From Sphingomonas naphthae (lineage in GTDB: Bacteria > Pseudomonadota > Alphaproteobacteria > Sphingomonadales > Sphingomonadaceae), in contig NZ_CP117411.1 in NCBI RefSeq assembly GCF_028607085.1, positions 3,224,001-3,288,000 of the forward strand: a stretch of DNA of 64,000 nt, given 5' to 3'. Below the pieces are notes generated by a model. The model did no database searches. It was not told the DNA's origin and was given only the letters and a program-made list of their open reading frames with translations. Below, piece by piece: positions 26,573 through 35,070 of the stretch (the first letter of the stretch is position 1; each line of letters begins with the position of its first letter). Both the position numbers and the translations under genes were made by a program.

Positions 26573-27466
26573 ATGGACATCGAAGAATTGCGGACATTCG
26601 TCGAGGTCGCCGACGCGGGCGGCGTGACGGCCGCGTCACGCCGGCTCGGCGTATCCAAGTCGATCGTCAGTCGCAGGCTCGCCCGGATCGAGGAGGATCT
26701 CGGCATCCAGCTGCTCGCGCGCACGACCCGAGGCGCCGCGCTGACGGAGGCCGGCGCCACGTTCCGCGATCACGCCGCCAGAATCTGCGCCGAAATCGAG
26801 ATTGCCCGGGAGACGATTCTGCCCGCGGGCGAACTTCGCGGTCGCCTGCGGATAGCGGCGCCGCTCACGTTCGGCCCGACCCACTTCGCCCCGGTGTTCG
26901 CGACGCTGGCGCAGCGGCATCCGAAACTGCATGTCCAGGCCAATTACACCGATCGGTTCGTCGATCTGATCGCCGAGGGATTCGATTGCGCGATCCGGGT
27001 CGGGCATCTTTCCGATTCAACGCTGCTCGCGCGGCGGGTGGGATGGACCACCGCGAAATATGTCGCCAGCCCCGACTATATCGAACGACACGGCGCGCCC
27101 GAAACGCCCGAGGAATTCGTGACGCATGAAGTCGTCATGCAAGGCACGGAAACCTGGATGGCGATGGACGGGGACAAAGCGATCCCGATGAAGCCACAGG
27201 GGCGGTTCAAGGCTGACAACGCTGTCGCGCTCGTCGCCGCCGCCCTCGCCGGAATCGGCCTCGCGGGTGTGCCGGAGGAGCTGATCGGCGAGCATCTGGC
27301 CTCGGGTGCGCTCGTCCCCGTCATGCCGCGCTACCCATGCCCCGATCTCGGCATCTACGTGATCCGGCCTCCGGGGCAGCATCCGGCGCGCAAGATACGG
27401 GTACTCACCGAGATGCTGCTCGAATGTTACGGCCACTACAGGCCGACGGCGACGGCGGAGCGCTAG
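26573..27466 (+). CDS. LysR-family transcriptional regulator
   Basis: A protein of 297 residues. The N-terminal helix-turn-helix (FVEVADAGGVTAASRRLGVS and SIVSRRLARIEEDLG) precedes an effector-binding domain (~90-290) with GRLRIAAPLTFGPTHFAPV, as in the CrgA/DsdC-like subgroup. The ATG at 26573 was chosen. It is divergent from the operon headed by the YcaC-like gene and presumably controls it. Related GCGACAC motifs lie on both sides of the gene. Confidence 0.9.
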   Translation: MDIEELRTFVEVADAGGVTAASRRLGVSKSIVSRRLARIEEDLGIQLLARTTRGAALTEAGATFRDHAARICAEIEIARETILPAGELRGRLRIAAPLTFGPTHFAPVFATLAQRHPKLHVQANYTDRFVDLIAEGFDCAIRVGHLSDSTLLARRVGWTTAKYVASPDYIERHGAPETPEEFVTHEVVMQGTETWMAMDGDKAIPMKPQGRFKADNAVALVAAALAGIGLAGVPEELIGEHLASGALVPVMPRYPCPDLGIYVIRPPGQHPARKIRVLTEMLLECYGHYRPTATAER

Positions 27467-27488
27467 CCCGCCCGGCGTTCCGCCAACT

Positions 27489-27505
27489 GCGACACAGAGT
27501 GTCGC
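27489..27505. promoter_or_regulatory. perfect inverted repeat GCGACAC-AGA-GTGTCGC
   Basis: Perfect 7-bp arms with a 3-base spacer, 22 bases after the LysR stop and 139 bases before the decayed kefB start. It shares GCGACACAG with the element upstream of the LysR gene. No U tract follows, so an operator is favoured over a terminator. Confidence 0.45.
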
Positions 27506-27643
27506 GCGGCGCCGCTACCGCACGCGGCGCGGGGATGACAGATTTCCGCCCGATCACCGCCGTCGACGGCGTCGGCGCCTGTCCGTGCCGGTTCGCCCGG
27601 GGCGGCGCGGGTCGTCGACTGACGCAAGGGAAAGGGCGCGATC

Positions 27644-28079
27644 GTGGCTGACGCAAGCCTTGGGCAGACGATTGGACCCGCGGTCACCCTGATGGCGGCC
27701 GCCGTCATCGCGGTGCCGCTGTTCCGCCGGCTGGGGCTGGGATCGGTTCTCGGCTACTTCACGGCTGGCGTGCTGGTCGGGCCATCGGTCCTCGGCTTCT
27801 TCACCGATACCCGTTCCATATTGCATTTCTCGGAACTGGGCGTGGTGATGTTCCTGTTCCTGTTCGTGATCGGGCTCGAACTGCGTCCCCACAAATTGTG
27901 GGCGATGCGGGGCCAGATCTTCGGGCTCGGGTCTTCGCGCGCTCGGCTTCGACGAGGCGGTCGACGATGTCCGACGCCGCGACAGCGAGCGGCTGACCGA
28001 GCAGGTGCAGGGGGACGAGATGTCGGGCCGCGACCGCCTGCATCTCTGCCCGACCGCCGGATCGCTGGCGACCCAATGA
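27644..28079 (+). pseudogene. KefB/CPA2-type cation:proton antiporter, internally deleted
   Basis: The first ~95 codons (GTG start, AAGGGAAAGGG upstream) encode the N-terminus of a monovalent cation:proton antiporter-2 protein: LGYFTAGVLVGPSVLGFFTD, then LGVVMFLFLFVIGLELRPHK. Just after GQIFGLG (~27930) the frame changes by one base, and the sequence resumes with the family's extreme C-terminus: ALGFDEAVDDVRRRDSERLT, ending at TGA 28077-28079. The rest of the membrane domain and the TrkA-N domain, probably over 400 codons, are missing. It should be non-functional. Confidence 0.8.
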
Positions 28080-28116
28080 CCTTCAAGCCCCATAACAGAG
28101 CAAGGATTCATCCGTC

Positions 28117-29067
28117 ATGAACAAGGATTGGCTGGCCGGCGTCATGGTCGTTGCCATGATGCAGGCATACGGCCCGGTCGGGCGGGCGGAAGCGCAGCCG
28201 CCCGATGCGACGGGCGACGCGCCGATACGCGCCCCTTCCCGGCCTGTCAGCATGCCGTTCGTGCTGCGCGACAATCTCGTCACGATCGACACCCTCATCA
28301 ACAATCGGCCGCAGCGCGCGGTGCTGGATAGCGGTGCGGGCTCGCTCGTGATCGATCGGAGCATGGTCCGGAAGCTGGGGCTCGGCGAGGGCACATCGGT
28401 CGGCGACGTCGCGGCCGCCGGCGGTCAGACGGAGCAGTTGCGGCCGATCGACATCGAAAGCCTGACCGTGGGGCCGCTGCACTTCGCGCATGTCGCGGGA
28501 CACTCCGTGAACCTCGGGCAATTGTCGGCATCCGCCGGCTTCCCCGTCGAGCTTCTGGTCGGCGCGCCGGCGTTCAGGCACGGTGCCGTGACGGTCGATT
28601 ACCGGAAGCGTCGCGTGACGTTCGGGCCGAGCGGGAGCGCGCCGGCATGCGCGGCCCCGATCCCGCTACGCATCGTCGAGAATGTCCCCGTCGTCGACGT
28701 GGATGTTCGGACGACGCCGGGCGCGGAGCCGGTCCGGCTCAAGCTCGTCGTGGATCTCGGGACGCGGCACAATGCGATGATGGTTGGCGGCCCCTTCCTG
28801 CGCAGCGAGGCGGGGCTGGCGTTGATGCGGTCGGGCCGCGCGCGGAAGGTGGGGCATGGCGTCGGAGGCGCGGTACAGGGCAATGTCGCGCGCATCGCGG
28901 CATTGCAGGCGGGCGCCTTTCAGGCCGCGGACGTCGAGGTCGCCCTGACGTCCGGCGCGGCGGCGTTCGAGGCCGGGATCGTCGATGGATCGCTGGGGAT
29001 GCCCCTCTGGGGCAAGGGGGTCATCACCTTCGACTATCCCGCCAGGCAATTGTGTATAGCGCGGTGA
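28117..29067 (+). CDS. exported retropepsin-like aspartyl protease
   Basis: A protein of 316 residues with an N-terminal signal peptide (WLAGVMVVAMMQAYGPVGRAEA). The first catalytic motif is VLDSGAGSLVIDRS (Asp71, the DSG/DTG loop); the second lobe carries LVVDLGTRHNAMMVGG, a less typical DLG. Single-chain two-lobed retropepsin-like proteins of this kind are common in alphaproteobacteria and of unknown substrate; weak activity or a structural role is possible. It starts 37 bases after the kefB remnant and is followed closely by an oxidoreductase gene. Confidence 0.8.
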   Translation: MNKDWLAGVMVVAMMQAYGPVGRAEAQPPDATGDAPIRAPSRPVSMPFVLRDNLVTIDTLINNRPQRAVLDSGAGSLVIDRSMVRKLGLGEGTSVGDVAAAGGQTEQLRPIDIESLTVGPLHFAHVAGHSVNLGQLSASAGFPVELLVGAPAFRHGAVTVDYRKRRVTFGPSGSAPACAAPIPLRIVENVPVVDVDVRTTPGAEPVRLKLVVDLGTRHNAMMVGGPFLRSEAGLALMRSGRARKVGHGVGGAVQGNVARIAALQAGAFQAADVEVALTSGAAAFEAGIVDGSLGMPLWGKGVITFDYPARQLCIAR

Positions 29068-29077
29068 GGGCGACCTG

Positions 29078-30034
29078 ATGCGTGCGGTGACCGTGATCGG
29101 CAGGCCCGGCGGCCAGCGGCTTGCGATCGAGACGGCCGACCGCCCCGTGCCGATGCCGGGTGAAGCGCTGGTGGCGGTCGAGGCGATCTCGCTCAACAAT
29201 GGAGAGGTGCGCACCGCGCTTGCCGGGGCGGCAGGCGCACGGCCCGGCTGGGACTTTGCCGGCGTGATCGAATCCGCGCCCGCCGGGTCCGCCTTTTGCG
29301 CGGGCGATCGCGTCGTCGGGCTGAAATTCGACGGCGCCTGGGCCGAGCGGGTCAGCGTTCCGACGAAATTCCTTGCACCCATCCCCGACAATGTCCCGTT
29401 TGAACTCGCAGCCGTGCTGCCGGTGGCCGGCCTCACGGCGACGATCGCGCTCTCGAAGAAGGCGCTGCGGGCAGGAGACAGACTGCTCGTCACGGCGGCG
29501 ACCGGCGGCGTCGGTCTGATCGCCGTGCAGCTGGCCGCCGCGACCGGCGCCCATGTCGTCGCGTTCGCCCGGCGCGAGGACGATGCCGCGCTGCTGCGGC
29601 GGCTCGGCGCGACCGCCGTCGCGGGCAGCGCCGAGGATGCCGCGCGCCTGGGGCCGTATGACCTCATTCTGGAAGGCGTGGGCGGCGAGCTGCTCGGGCA
29701 TGCCCTGTCGTGGCTCTCGCCGCGTGGCATGTGCGTCCAGTTCGGCGACGCGGGCGGCGATGACGTCACGACATTCAACGCCAAGGCCTTCCGCCTGGGT
29801 TCCGGCGGTGCGTTCGGCGGGACCTCGCTCTACGGCTTCGTCCTCGCCGAAGAGCTGACGCGGCTGGAGCCGGCCGACGCCGCCGCGCTGCTCGCGGGCC
29901 TCGCCGTGCGGCTCGGCACCGGAAAGCTGGATCCCGTGATCGGGAAGATCGGCTCCTGGCGCGAGATCGATCACGTCGCCCGCGCGCTCCTGTCTCGCGC
30001 CTTCAAGGGAAAGGCCGTCCTGCGGCTGGATTGA
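29078..30034 (+). CDS. zinc-independent medium-chain (quinone-type) oxidoreductase
   Basis: A protein of 318 residues, MDR superfamily. The GroES-like N-terminal domain (GEALVAVEAISLNNGEVRTA, GWDFAGVIE) precedes the NADPH-binding Rossmann domain with LLVTAATGGVGLIAVQLAAA. The structural-zinc cysteines of alcohol dehydrogenases are absent, as in quinone oxidoreductases. It probably reduces an electron-poor ketone, enone or quinone. It follows the protease gene after 10 bases and may share its transcript. Confidence 0.87.
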   Translation: MRAVTVIGRPGGQRLAIETADRPVPMPGEALVAVEAISLNNGEVRTALAGAAGARPGWDFAGVIESAPAGSAFCAGDRVVGLKFDGAWAERVSVPTKFLAPIPDNVPFELAAVLPVAGLTATIALSKKALRAGDRLLVTAATGGVGLIAVQLAAATGAHVVAFARREDDAALLRRLGATAVAGSAEDAARLGPYDLILEGVGGELLGHALSWLSPRGMCVQFGDAGGDDVTTFNAKAFRLGSGGAFGGTSLYGFVLAEELTRLEPADAAALLAGLAVRLGTGKLDPVIGKIGSWREIDHVARALLSRAFKGKAVLRLD

Positions 30035-30054
30035 GACGCCCTGCGGAGACGATC

Positions 30055-30283
30055 ATGCCCACTGAACCGCAACGCATCACCTTCAGGAACGACGGGCGGG
30101 ACATCGCCGGCCACCGTCGCCTGCCCGACAGTGTCGAGGAGCGGCGGGCCTATCCCGCCGCTGTCGTGGCCGGCCCCGGAAGCCGCGTGGAGGAGCAGGC
30201 GCGGCACCCGCGCGCGGCAGCTGGCCGGGCGCGGCTAGGTGACGCTCGTGAAAACGGCCCGTGCGGATCCTCGCTCGACATGA
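30055..30283 (+). pseudogene. truncated, frameshifted alpha/beta hydrolase
   Basis: The first ~45 codons (RITFRNDGRDIAGHRRLPDS, then YPAAVVAGPGSRVEEQA) match the N-terminus of dienelactone-hydrolase-like alpha/beta hydrolases, which usually read IAG-LYLP and VVAHPGGGVKEQ. After a one-base shift near 30203 the sequence continues recognisably as ARQLAGRG-stop-VTL, with a TAG at 30236-30238 where Tyr is expected. Similarity then fades and the shifted frame ends at 30283. The catalytic part is gone. It lies between two MDR genes. Confidence 0.65.
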
Positions 30284-30326
30284 CGAAGCCGACGATGACG
30301 CAACCCGACCAGAAAAGGAGCATGTC

Positions 30327-31328
30327 GTGACCAATTCCATGAAGGCCATCCTGCTTGTCAGGTTCGGGGGCTACGACGCCTTCGAGATGCGCGACGTGGC
30401 CGTCCCGGCCGTCGGACCCCGACAGGTCCGGGTGCGCGTCCACGCCACCGCCATCAATCCTCTGGACTACCAGATTCGGCGCGGCGATTACGTCGATCAT
30501 GTGCCGCTACCCGCCATCATCGGGCACGACGTCTCCGGGGTCGTGGAGGAGACGGGAGAGGCTGTCACCGAGTTCGGCGTGGGTGACGAGGTCTATTACA
30601 CGCCGAAGATCTTCGGTGGCCCCGGTTCCTATGCCGAACAGCACGTCGCCGACATTGATCTCGTCGCCAGGAAACCGCGCAATCTCAGCCACATCGAGGC
30701 GGCCAGCCTGACGCTGGTCGGCGGCACGGTCTGGGAGTCCCTGGTGACCCGCGCCCGGCTCACCGTTCAGGAAGCCATTCTGATCCACGGCGGCGCCGGT
30801 GGCGTGGGCACGATGGCGATCCAGCTTGCCAAGGCGATGGGCGCACGGGTCATCACCACGGCCCGCCAGGCCAACCATGATTTCGTGCGTTCGCTCGGCG
30901 CGGATGAGGCGATCGACCACACGCGCGACGACTATGTCGCGGCAGTAGCGGAACTGACGCAGGGCCGAGGGGTGGACGTCGTCTTCGATACGATCGGCGG
31001 CGATACGCTCACGCGGAGCGGGCTCGTGCTCGCGGACGCCGGGCGGGTGGTCAGCATCGTCGACATCGCGCAGCCGCAGAATCTGATCGAGGCCTGGGGC
31101 AAGAACGCCGCCTACCATTTCGTGTTCACCCGGCAGAATCGGGGCAAGCTCGATGCGCTGACAAATCTGGTCGAACGTGGCCTGATCAAGCCGGTGATCG
31201 GCGCGGTGCTGCCTCTGGCGCGCGTCGGCGACGCGCATGCGCTGCTCGAAGCCGGAGGCGCCCGTGGACTGAGAGGGAAAGTGGCGATCGACGTGATGGG
31301 CCAGACGGTCCGGCTCCCCGCGCCATAG
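30327..31328 (+). CDS. NADPH-dependent quinone/enone oxidoreductase (MDR family)
   Basis: About 333 residues. GroES-like N-terminus ([49 protein letters not shown]), NADPH-binding [20 protein letters not shown] and [13 protein letters not shown] follow the zeta-crystallin-like pattern, without zinc ligands. The GTG at 30327 was chosen because AAAAGGAG lies 6 bases upstream; the internal ATG at 30339 is too far from it. It is a second MDR gene in this short region, with a different substrate presumably. Confidence 0.88.
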   Translation: MTNSMKAILLVRFGGYDAFEMRDVAVPAVGPRQVRVRVHATAINPLDYQIRRGDYVDHVPLPAIIGHDVSGVVEETGEAVTEFGVGDEVYYTPKIFGGPGSYAEQHVADIDLVARKPRNLSHIEAASLTLVGGTVWESLVTRARLTVQEAILIHGGAGGVGTMAIQLAKAMGARVITTARQANHDFVRSLGADEAIDHTRDDYVAAVAELTQGRGVDVVFDTIGGDTLTRSGLVLADAGRVVSIVDIAQPQNLIEAWGKNAAYHFVFTRQNRGKLDALTNLVERGLIKPVIGAVLPLARVGDAHALLEAGGARGLRGKVAIDVMGQTVRLPAP

Positions 31329-31355
31329 CGGATACGAACTTCCGTTCCCGCCCGC

Positions 31356-31370
31356 GCAACACAGTTCGAC
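31356..31370 (+). promoter_or_regulatory. weak third copy of the GCGACACAGT element
   Basis: GCAACACAGTTCGAC resembles the GCGACACAGTGTAC and GCGACACAGAGTGTC elements that flank the LysR gene at 26.6-27.5 kb. It lies 121 bases before the SDR start at 31492. Similarity is partial, so this is a suggestion only. Confidence 0.22.
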
Positions 31371-31491
31371 ATTTCTCGATACCAAGACAATTCCCGCGGG
31401 ATCACTACCTCCGAAGAGCAGGTCGTCGTGGCCACCGCGACATGGCGGACGTCATCGGATCTGGTTTCAAACGGTAGGGAAGGGCGATTGC

Positions 31492-32232
31492 ATGATCGAT
31501 CTGGCCGGAAAGCGCGCATTGGTGGCGGGCGGGTCACGGGGCATCGGGGCCGCGATTGCCTCGGCATTGGCCGAAAACGGCGCCGACGTCGCGTTTACCT
31601 ATCGGGATTCGACGGAGCGCGCCCGGGAGGTGGCCGACGCCATCGAGAAGACCGGTCGTCGTGCCGTCGCCATCCAGGCGGACAGCGCCGACCCCGACGC
31701 CATCACCCGCGCGGTGGGCGACGCTGTCTCCGCCCTTGGCGGGCTCGACATCCTCGTCAACAGCGCGGCCATCGGCCACATGGGCACGATCGCCGAGACC
31801 GATATCGCCGACTATCAGGCCGTGATGGACGTGAACGTCCGGGCGCCGCTGCTGTTCGCCAAGGCGGTGATACCGCATCTCGGCGAGGGCGGGCGCATCG
31901 TCACGGTCGGATCGGCCTTGGGAGAGCGCGTGCCGTTCGCGGGCATCACCCTCTATGCGATGTCGAAGGCGGCGCTGACCTCTTTCACCCGTGGTCTCTC
32001 GCGGGAGCTGGGGCCGAGCGGCATCACCGTCAATCTCGTCCAGCCCGGCGCCACGGATACGGATGCCAATCCCGCCGGCGGCGAAGGCGCGGACGTCCAG
32101 CGCGGATTGACTTCGCTCGGCCGCTACGGGACGCCGCGCGAGATCGCGAACGCGGTGGTGTTTCTCGCAAGCCCGGCGGCGAGCATCATCACGGGCACGA
32201 CCCTGACCGCCGACGGGGGCGCGATCGCCTGA
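31492..32232 (+). CDS. classical SDR-family oxidoreductase
   Basis: A protein of 246 residues, similar to 3-oxoacyl-ACP reductase FabG-like SDRs. NAD(P)-binding ALVAGGSRGIGAAIASALAE, the ILVNSAAIG strand, the catalytic Ser in VTVGSALGE, an intact YAMSK and the C-terminal TADGGAIA are all present. YRDST after the second strand suggests NADPH. The substrate is unknown. The alpha/beta hydrolase gene follows 19 bases downstream, so the two probably act on the same compound. Confidence 0.9.
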   Translation: MIDLAGKRALVAGGSRGIGAAIASALAENGADVAFTYRDSTERAREVADAIEKTGRRAVAIQADSADPDAITRAVGDAVSALGGLDILVNSAAIGHMGTIAETDIADYQAVMDVNVRAPLLFAKAVIPHLGEGGRIVTVGSALGERVPFAGITLYAMSKAALTSFTRGLSRELGPSGITVNLVQPGATDTDANPAGGEGADVQRGLTSLGRYGTPREIANAVVFLASPAASIITGTTLTADGGAIA

Positions 32233-32251
32233 TCCACAGGGAGGAGAAACC

Positions 32252-33148
32252 ATGTCCACCGTACAGTATCGCACATTGCGGGTCGGCGCGGTCGAGGTCT
32301 TCTACCGGGAGGCCGGCGCGGCCGATGCGCCGGTCCTCCTTCTCCTCCACGGCTTTCCGTCCGCCAGCCACATGTTCCGCGATCTGATCCCGCGCCTGGC
32401 GGACCGCTATCGCCTGATCGCGCCGGACCTGCCGGGATTCGGCAAGACCAGAGCGCCCGAGCGTGGCGCTTTCACGTACAGTTTCGATGCGCTGGCGGGC
32501 GTTCTGGAGGGGTTCGTCGATGCGCTCGGGCTCGACCGCTTCGCGCTCTATATCTTCGATTATGGCGCGCCGGTCGGCCTGCGCCTCGCGATGCGGCATC
32601 CCGAGCGGATCAGCGCCATCATCTCCCAGAACGGCAACGCCTATGAGGATGGCTTCAGCGACGAATGGGGCGCGTGGCAGGCCTATTGGCGCGATCCGAG
32701 CGACGCCCATCGCGAGGCGTGCCGGGCGTCCCTGTCGCCCGACACGATCCGCAGCTGGCAATATGGCACCGGCGCCGACCCCGCCCTGCTGTCACCCGAC
32801 GGCTACGAACTCGACATCGCCTATATGGCGAGGCCCGGGGCGGAGGAGATCCAGCTCGACCTGATCCTCGACTATCGCAGCAATGTCGCGCTCTATCCGG
32901 CGTTTCACGCCTATTTTCGGGCGCATCGCCCGCCTTTGCTGGCGGTCTGGGGGCGGCACGATCCCGCGTTCATCCCCGCCGGCGCCCACGCTTATACGAA
33001 GGATCTGCCGGACGCGGAGGTGCACCTCCTCGATACCGGCCATTTCGCCCTGGAGACGCACCATCGCGAGATCGCCGACCATATCGGGGAATTTCTCGGA
33101 CGGACCGTCCGGCCGTATGAGCGAGCGATCGGCGCGAACGGCGCCTGA
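32252..33148 (+). CDS. alpha/beta hydrolase, haloalkane dehalogenase/epoxide hydrolase-like
   Basis: A protein of 298 residues. The oxyanion-hole motif HGFPSASHMFRDLIP and LIAPDLPGFGKT are typical of this group. The nucleophile elbow is YIFDYGAPVG, with Asp where esterases have Ser, so the mechanism should proceed through an aspartyl ester, as in epoxide hydrolases and haloalkane dehalogenases. WGRHDPAFIP supplies the acid region and TGHFALETH the histidine. AGGAGGAGAAAC-like purines precede the ATG. It is coupled to the SDR gene upstream. Confidence 0.88.
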   Translation: MSTVQYRTLRVGAVEVFYREAGAADAPVLLLLHGFPSASHMFRDLIPRLADRYRLIAPDLPGFGKTRAPERGAFTYSFDALAGVLEGFVDALGLDRFALYIFDYGAPVGLRLAMRHPERISAIISQNGNAYEDGFSDEWGAWQAYWRDPSDAHREACRASLSPDTIRSWQYGTGADPALLSPDGYELDIAYMARPGAEEIQLDLILDYRSNVALYPAFHAYFRAHRPPLLAVWGRHDPAFIPAGAHAYTKDLPDAEVHLLDTGHFALETHHREIADHIGEFLGRTVRPYERAIGANGA

Positions 33149-33162
33149 AGGGACGCAGCGGC

Positions 33163-33897
33163 CTATCGGGTGTCGAGGCTATTTCGTCCTTCGCGAACTC
33201 TGCGCGGCAGATAGAGGATGCGCCCCGCGTCGGGAGCGCTTTCCAGATCCACCCAGCCATCCTCGCGCCCCGGCCGGCCGGGGCGGTGGGCGAGCCACTG
33301 GCAGAGTTCGAGCAATTCGTGGGCTTCGGCGGGCGCGGTCATCGGCTGGCCCTCGACGTCGCGGCGCCCGTCCAGCCCGGCGCCGAGCAAGGCGGAAAGA
33401 TTGCGGCCGGCGATACGATCGAGCCGCTCCGACGCCAGTTCGGATGTGGTGACGACGATATCGGCATGGGCGAGCAGGGGGCGCAGGCGGCGCTCGGCGC
33501 GCCAGCGGCCGAGCAGATGGGGCGGCCCGAGATCGTCCTCGCCACCGAGGCGGGCGACGAGGCCCGGACGGCGGCGGCGCCGCGCGATCGAGGCGACGAC
33601 GCCCAGCACCGGCCAGCAATCGAGCGAGGGCGCGATCACCACGTCCATCGGCACGAGCAGGAAATAGGTGCAGGCCGCCGCCGCATAGGCGCCAAGCGAC
33701 TGGGGCAGGCGGCCGATCGGCAGGCTCGCCGCCGCCAACTCCACCCCATCCCGTTCGGGATCGAGCGCGGCAGGCGGGGCCTGGCCATGGACCAGCGTGA
33801 TGCTCGCGCCGCGCTCGGCCAAGCTGACGGCGATGCGGCGGATCGCGGCGATCGTGCCCTCGGGCAGCCCATCGGGCACGGTGATGCCGATCCTCAC
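33163..33897 (-). CDS. uncharacterised protein, half of a GT-B-like glycosyltransferase fold
   Basis: About 244 residues. The start RIGITVPDGLPEGTIAAIRR, then SLAERGASITLVHG, resembles the N-terminal Rossmann domain of GT4-type glycosyltransferases, with DVVIAPSLDCWPVLGVVAS and DIVVTTSELASERL further on. The donor-binding C-terminal half (with its EX7E motif) is absent, so glycosyl transfer is doubtful. The GTG at 33897 was chosen for the GAGGGG 7-8 bases upstream; the frame opens further back to 33975. It is divergent from the RND operon and convergent with the hydrolase gene. Confidence 0.55.
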   Translation of the reverse strand: MRIGITVPDGLPEGTIAAIRRIAVSLAERGASITLVHGQAPPAALDPERDGVELAAASLPIGRLPQSLGAYAAAACTYFLLVPMDVVIAPSLDCWPVLGVVASIARRRRRPGLVARLGGEDDLGPPHLLGRWRAERRLRPLLAHADIVVTTSELASERLDRIAGRNLSALLGAGLDGRRDVEGQPMTAPAEAHELLELCQWLAHRPGRPGREDGWVDLESAPDAGRILYLPRRVREGRNSLDTR

Positions 33898-34076
33898 GCG
33901 CGCGCCCCTCGCGACGGCGGGGCGGCGCGCCGGGGCATGGCGGATCGGGGGCGGGGCGGCGTCACGAAGCCCCAAATACTACGAATGATTGCTCCGGGGA
34001 TGGCTCCTCCCCAACATTGGGATATCGTATAGTCGGCGAGAGTTGCCCTCCATCGCCCGGCCCTAGCGTCCCGGCC

Positions 34077-35069
34077 ATGGTTCGCTTCCTCCCCCTCGCC
34101 TCGCTCCCGCTTTGCCTGTCGGCCTGTCAGGAAAGCCCGGCGCCGCCCACCGCGCCCAAGCCGGCCCTGCTCACGCCTGTCGCCCACGAAAGCGAGCTGC
34201 TGACGGTAGCGCTGACGCCCCAGGCGCGGCAGCGGCTGGGCATCGCCACCGTGACGGTCGGCGCCGGCGCGGCGGCGGCGGTGCGCGAGACGAGCGGCGA
34301 GATCGTGGTGCCGCCGATCGCGCCGGGCGGCGTGCCGACCACCTCGCTCTCCAACCTCGCCCAGATCGGCACCCAACAGGCCGCCGCCGATGGCGAGGTC
34401 GCCCGCACGACCGCCGCCGCCCGGCTGGCGCGCATCGCGCTCGGCCGCGCCGAGGCGCTGGTGCGCGAGGAGGCCGGCAGCATCCGGGCGCGCGACGAGG
34501 CGGCCGCCGCGCTCGCCTCGGCGGAGGCGGTGCGCGACGCCGCCGTCGCCCAGCGCCGCCTGCTGGGGCCGGGCATCGCCGCGATGGGCGGGCAGAGCCG
34601 GTTGTGGGTACGCGTGTCGGTGTTCGGCAGCGATCTGACCGCGATCCGCCGCGACCGTGCCGCCGCGATCCGCGCGCTCGGCGCCGACACCACGGCCCGC
34701 ACCGCGCAGCCGGTCGGCGCGCCCCCCTCGGCCAACGCCACCGCCGGCACGGTCGATCTCTATTACGCGCTCGACAATCGCGATCGGGCATGGCGGGTCG
34801 GCCAGCGGGTCGCGGTCGCCCTGCCGCTCGCCGCGCGGCACGATGGCGCGGGGCTGGCGGTGCCCGCCTCGGCGATCGTGCGCGACATCTATGGCGGCGA
34901 ATGGGTCTATCAGCGGACCGCGCCCGATACCTATCAGCGCCGCCGCATCGAGATCGTGGCGCAGGCGGATGGACAAGCCATCGTCGGCCGGGGTCTCGAG
35001 CCGGGGGCGGCGGTGGTGACGGCGGGGGCGGCCGAATTGTTCGGCACCGAGTTCGGCGCGGGCAAGTAA
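34077..35069 (+). CDS. RND efflux periplasmic adaptor (membrane-fusion lipoprotein), short
   Basis: About 330 residues with a lipoprotein signal (SLPLCLSAC, Cys lipidated). It would bridge the inner-membrane pump and the outer-membrane channel of a heavy-metal-type RND system. An alpha-hairpin of ~75 residues ([20 protein letters not shown], then [20 protein letters not shown]) and the beta-barrel part ([25 protein letters not shown]) are visible. The two half-motifs of the lipoyl/barrel-sandwich domain that normally flank the hairpin are not recognisable, and the protein is shorter than typical CusB/CzcB. The pump gene begins one base after its stop. Confidence 0.82.
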   Translation: MVRFLPLASLPLCLSACQESPAPPTAPKPALLTPVAHESELLTVALTPQARQRLGIATVTVGAGAAAAVRETSGEIVVPPIAPGGVPTTSLSNLAQIGTQQAAADGEVARTTAAARLARIALGRAEALVREEAGSIRARDEAAAALASAEAVRDAAVAQRRLLGPGIAAMGGQSRLWVRVSVFGSDLTAIRRDRAAAIRALGADTTARTAQPVGAPPSANATAGTVDLYYALDNRDRAWRVGQRVAVALPLAARHDGAGLAVPASAIVRDIYGGEWVYQRTAPDTYQRRRIEIVAQADGQAIVGRGLEPGAAVVTAGAAELFGTEFGAGK

Positions 35070-35070
35070 G

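Noticed and set aside
27489-27505. Palindrome after the LysR gene as an intrinsic terminator
   Set aside because: There is no U tract, and a related element lies upstream of the same gene, so an operator is more likely.
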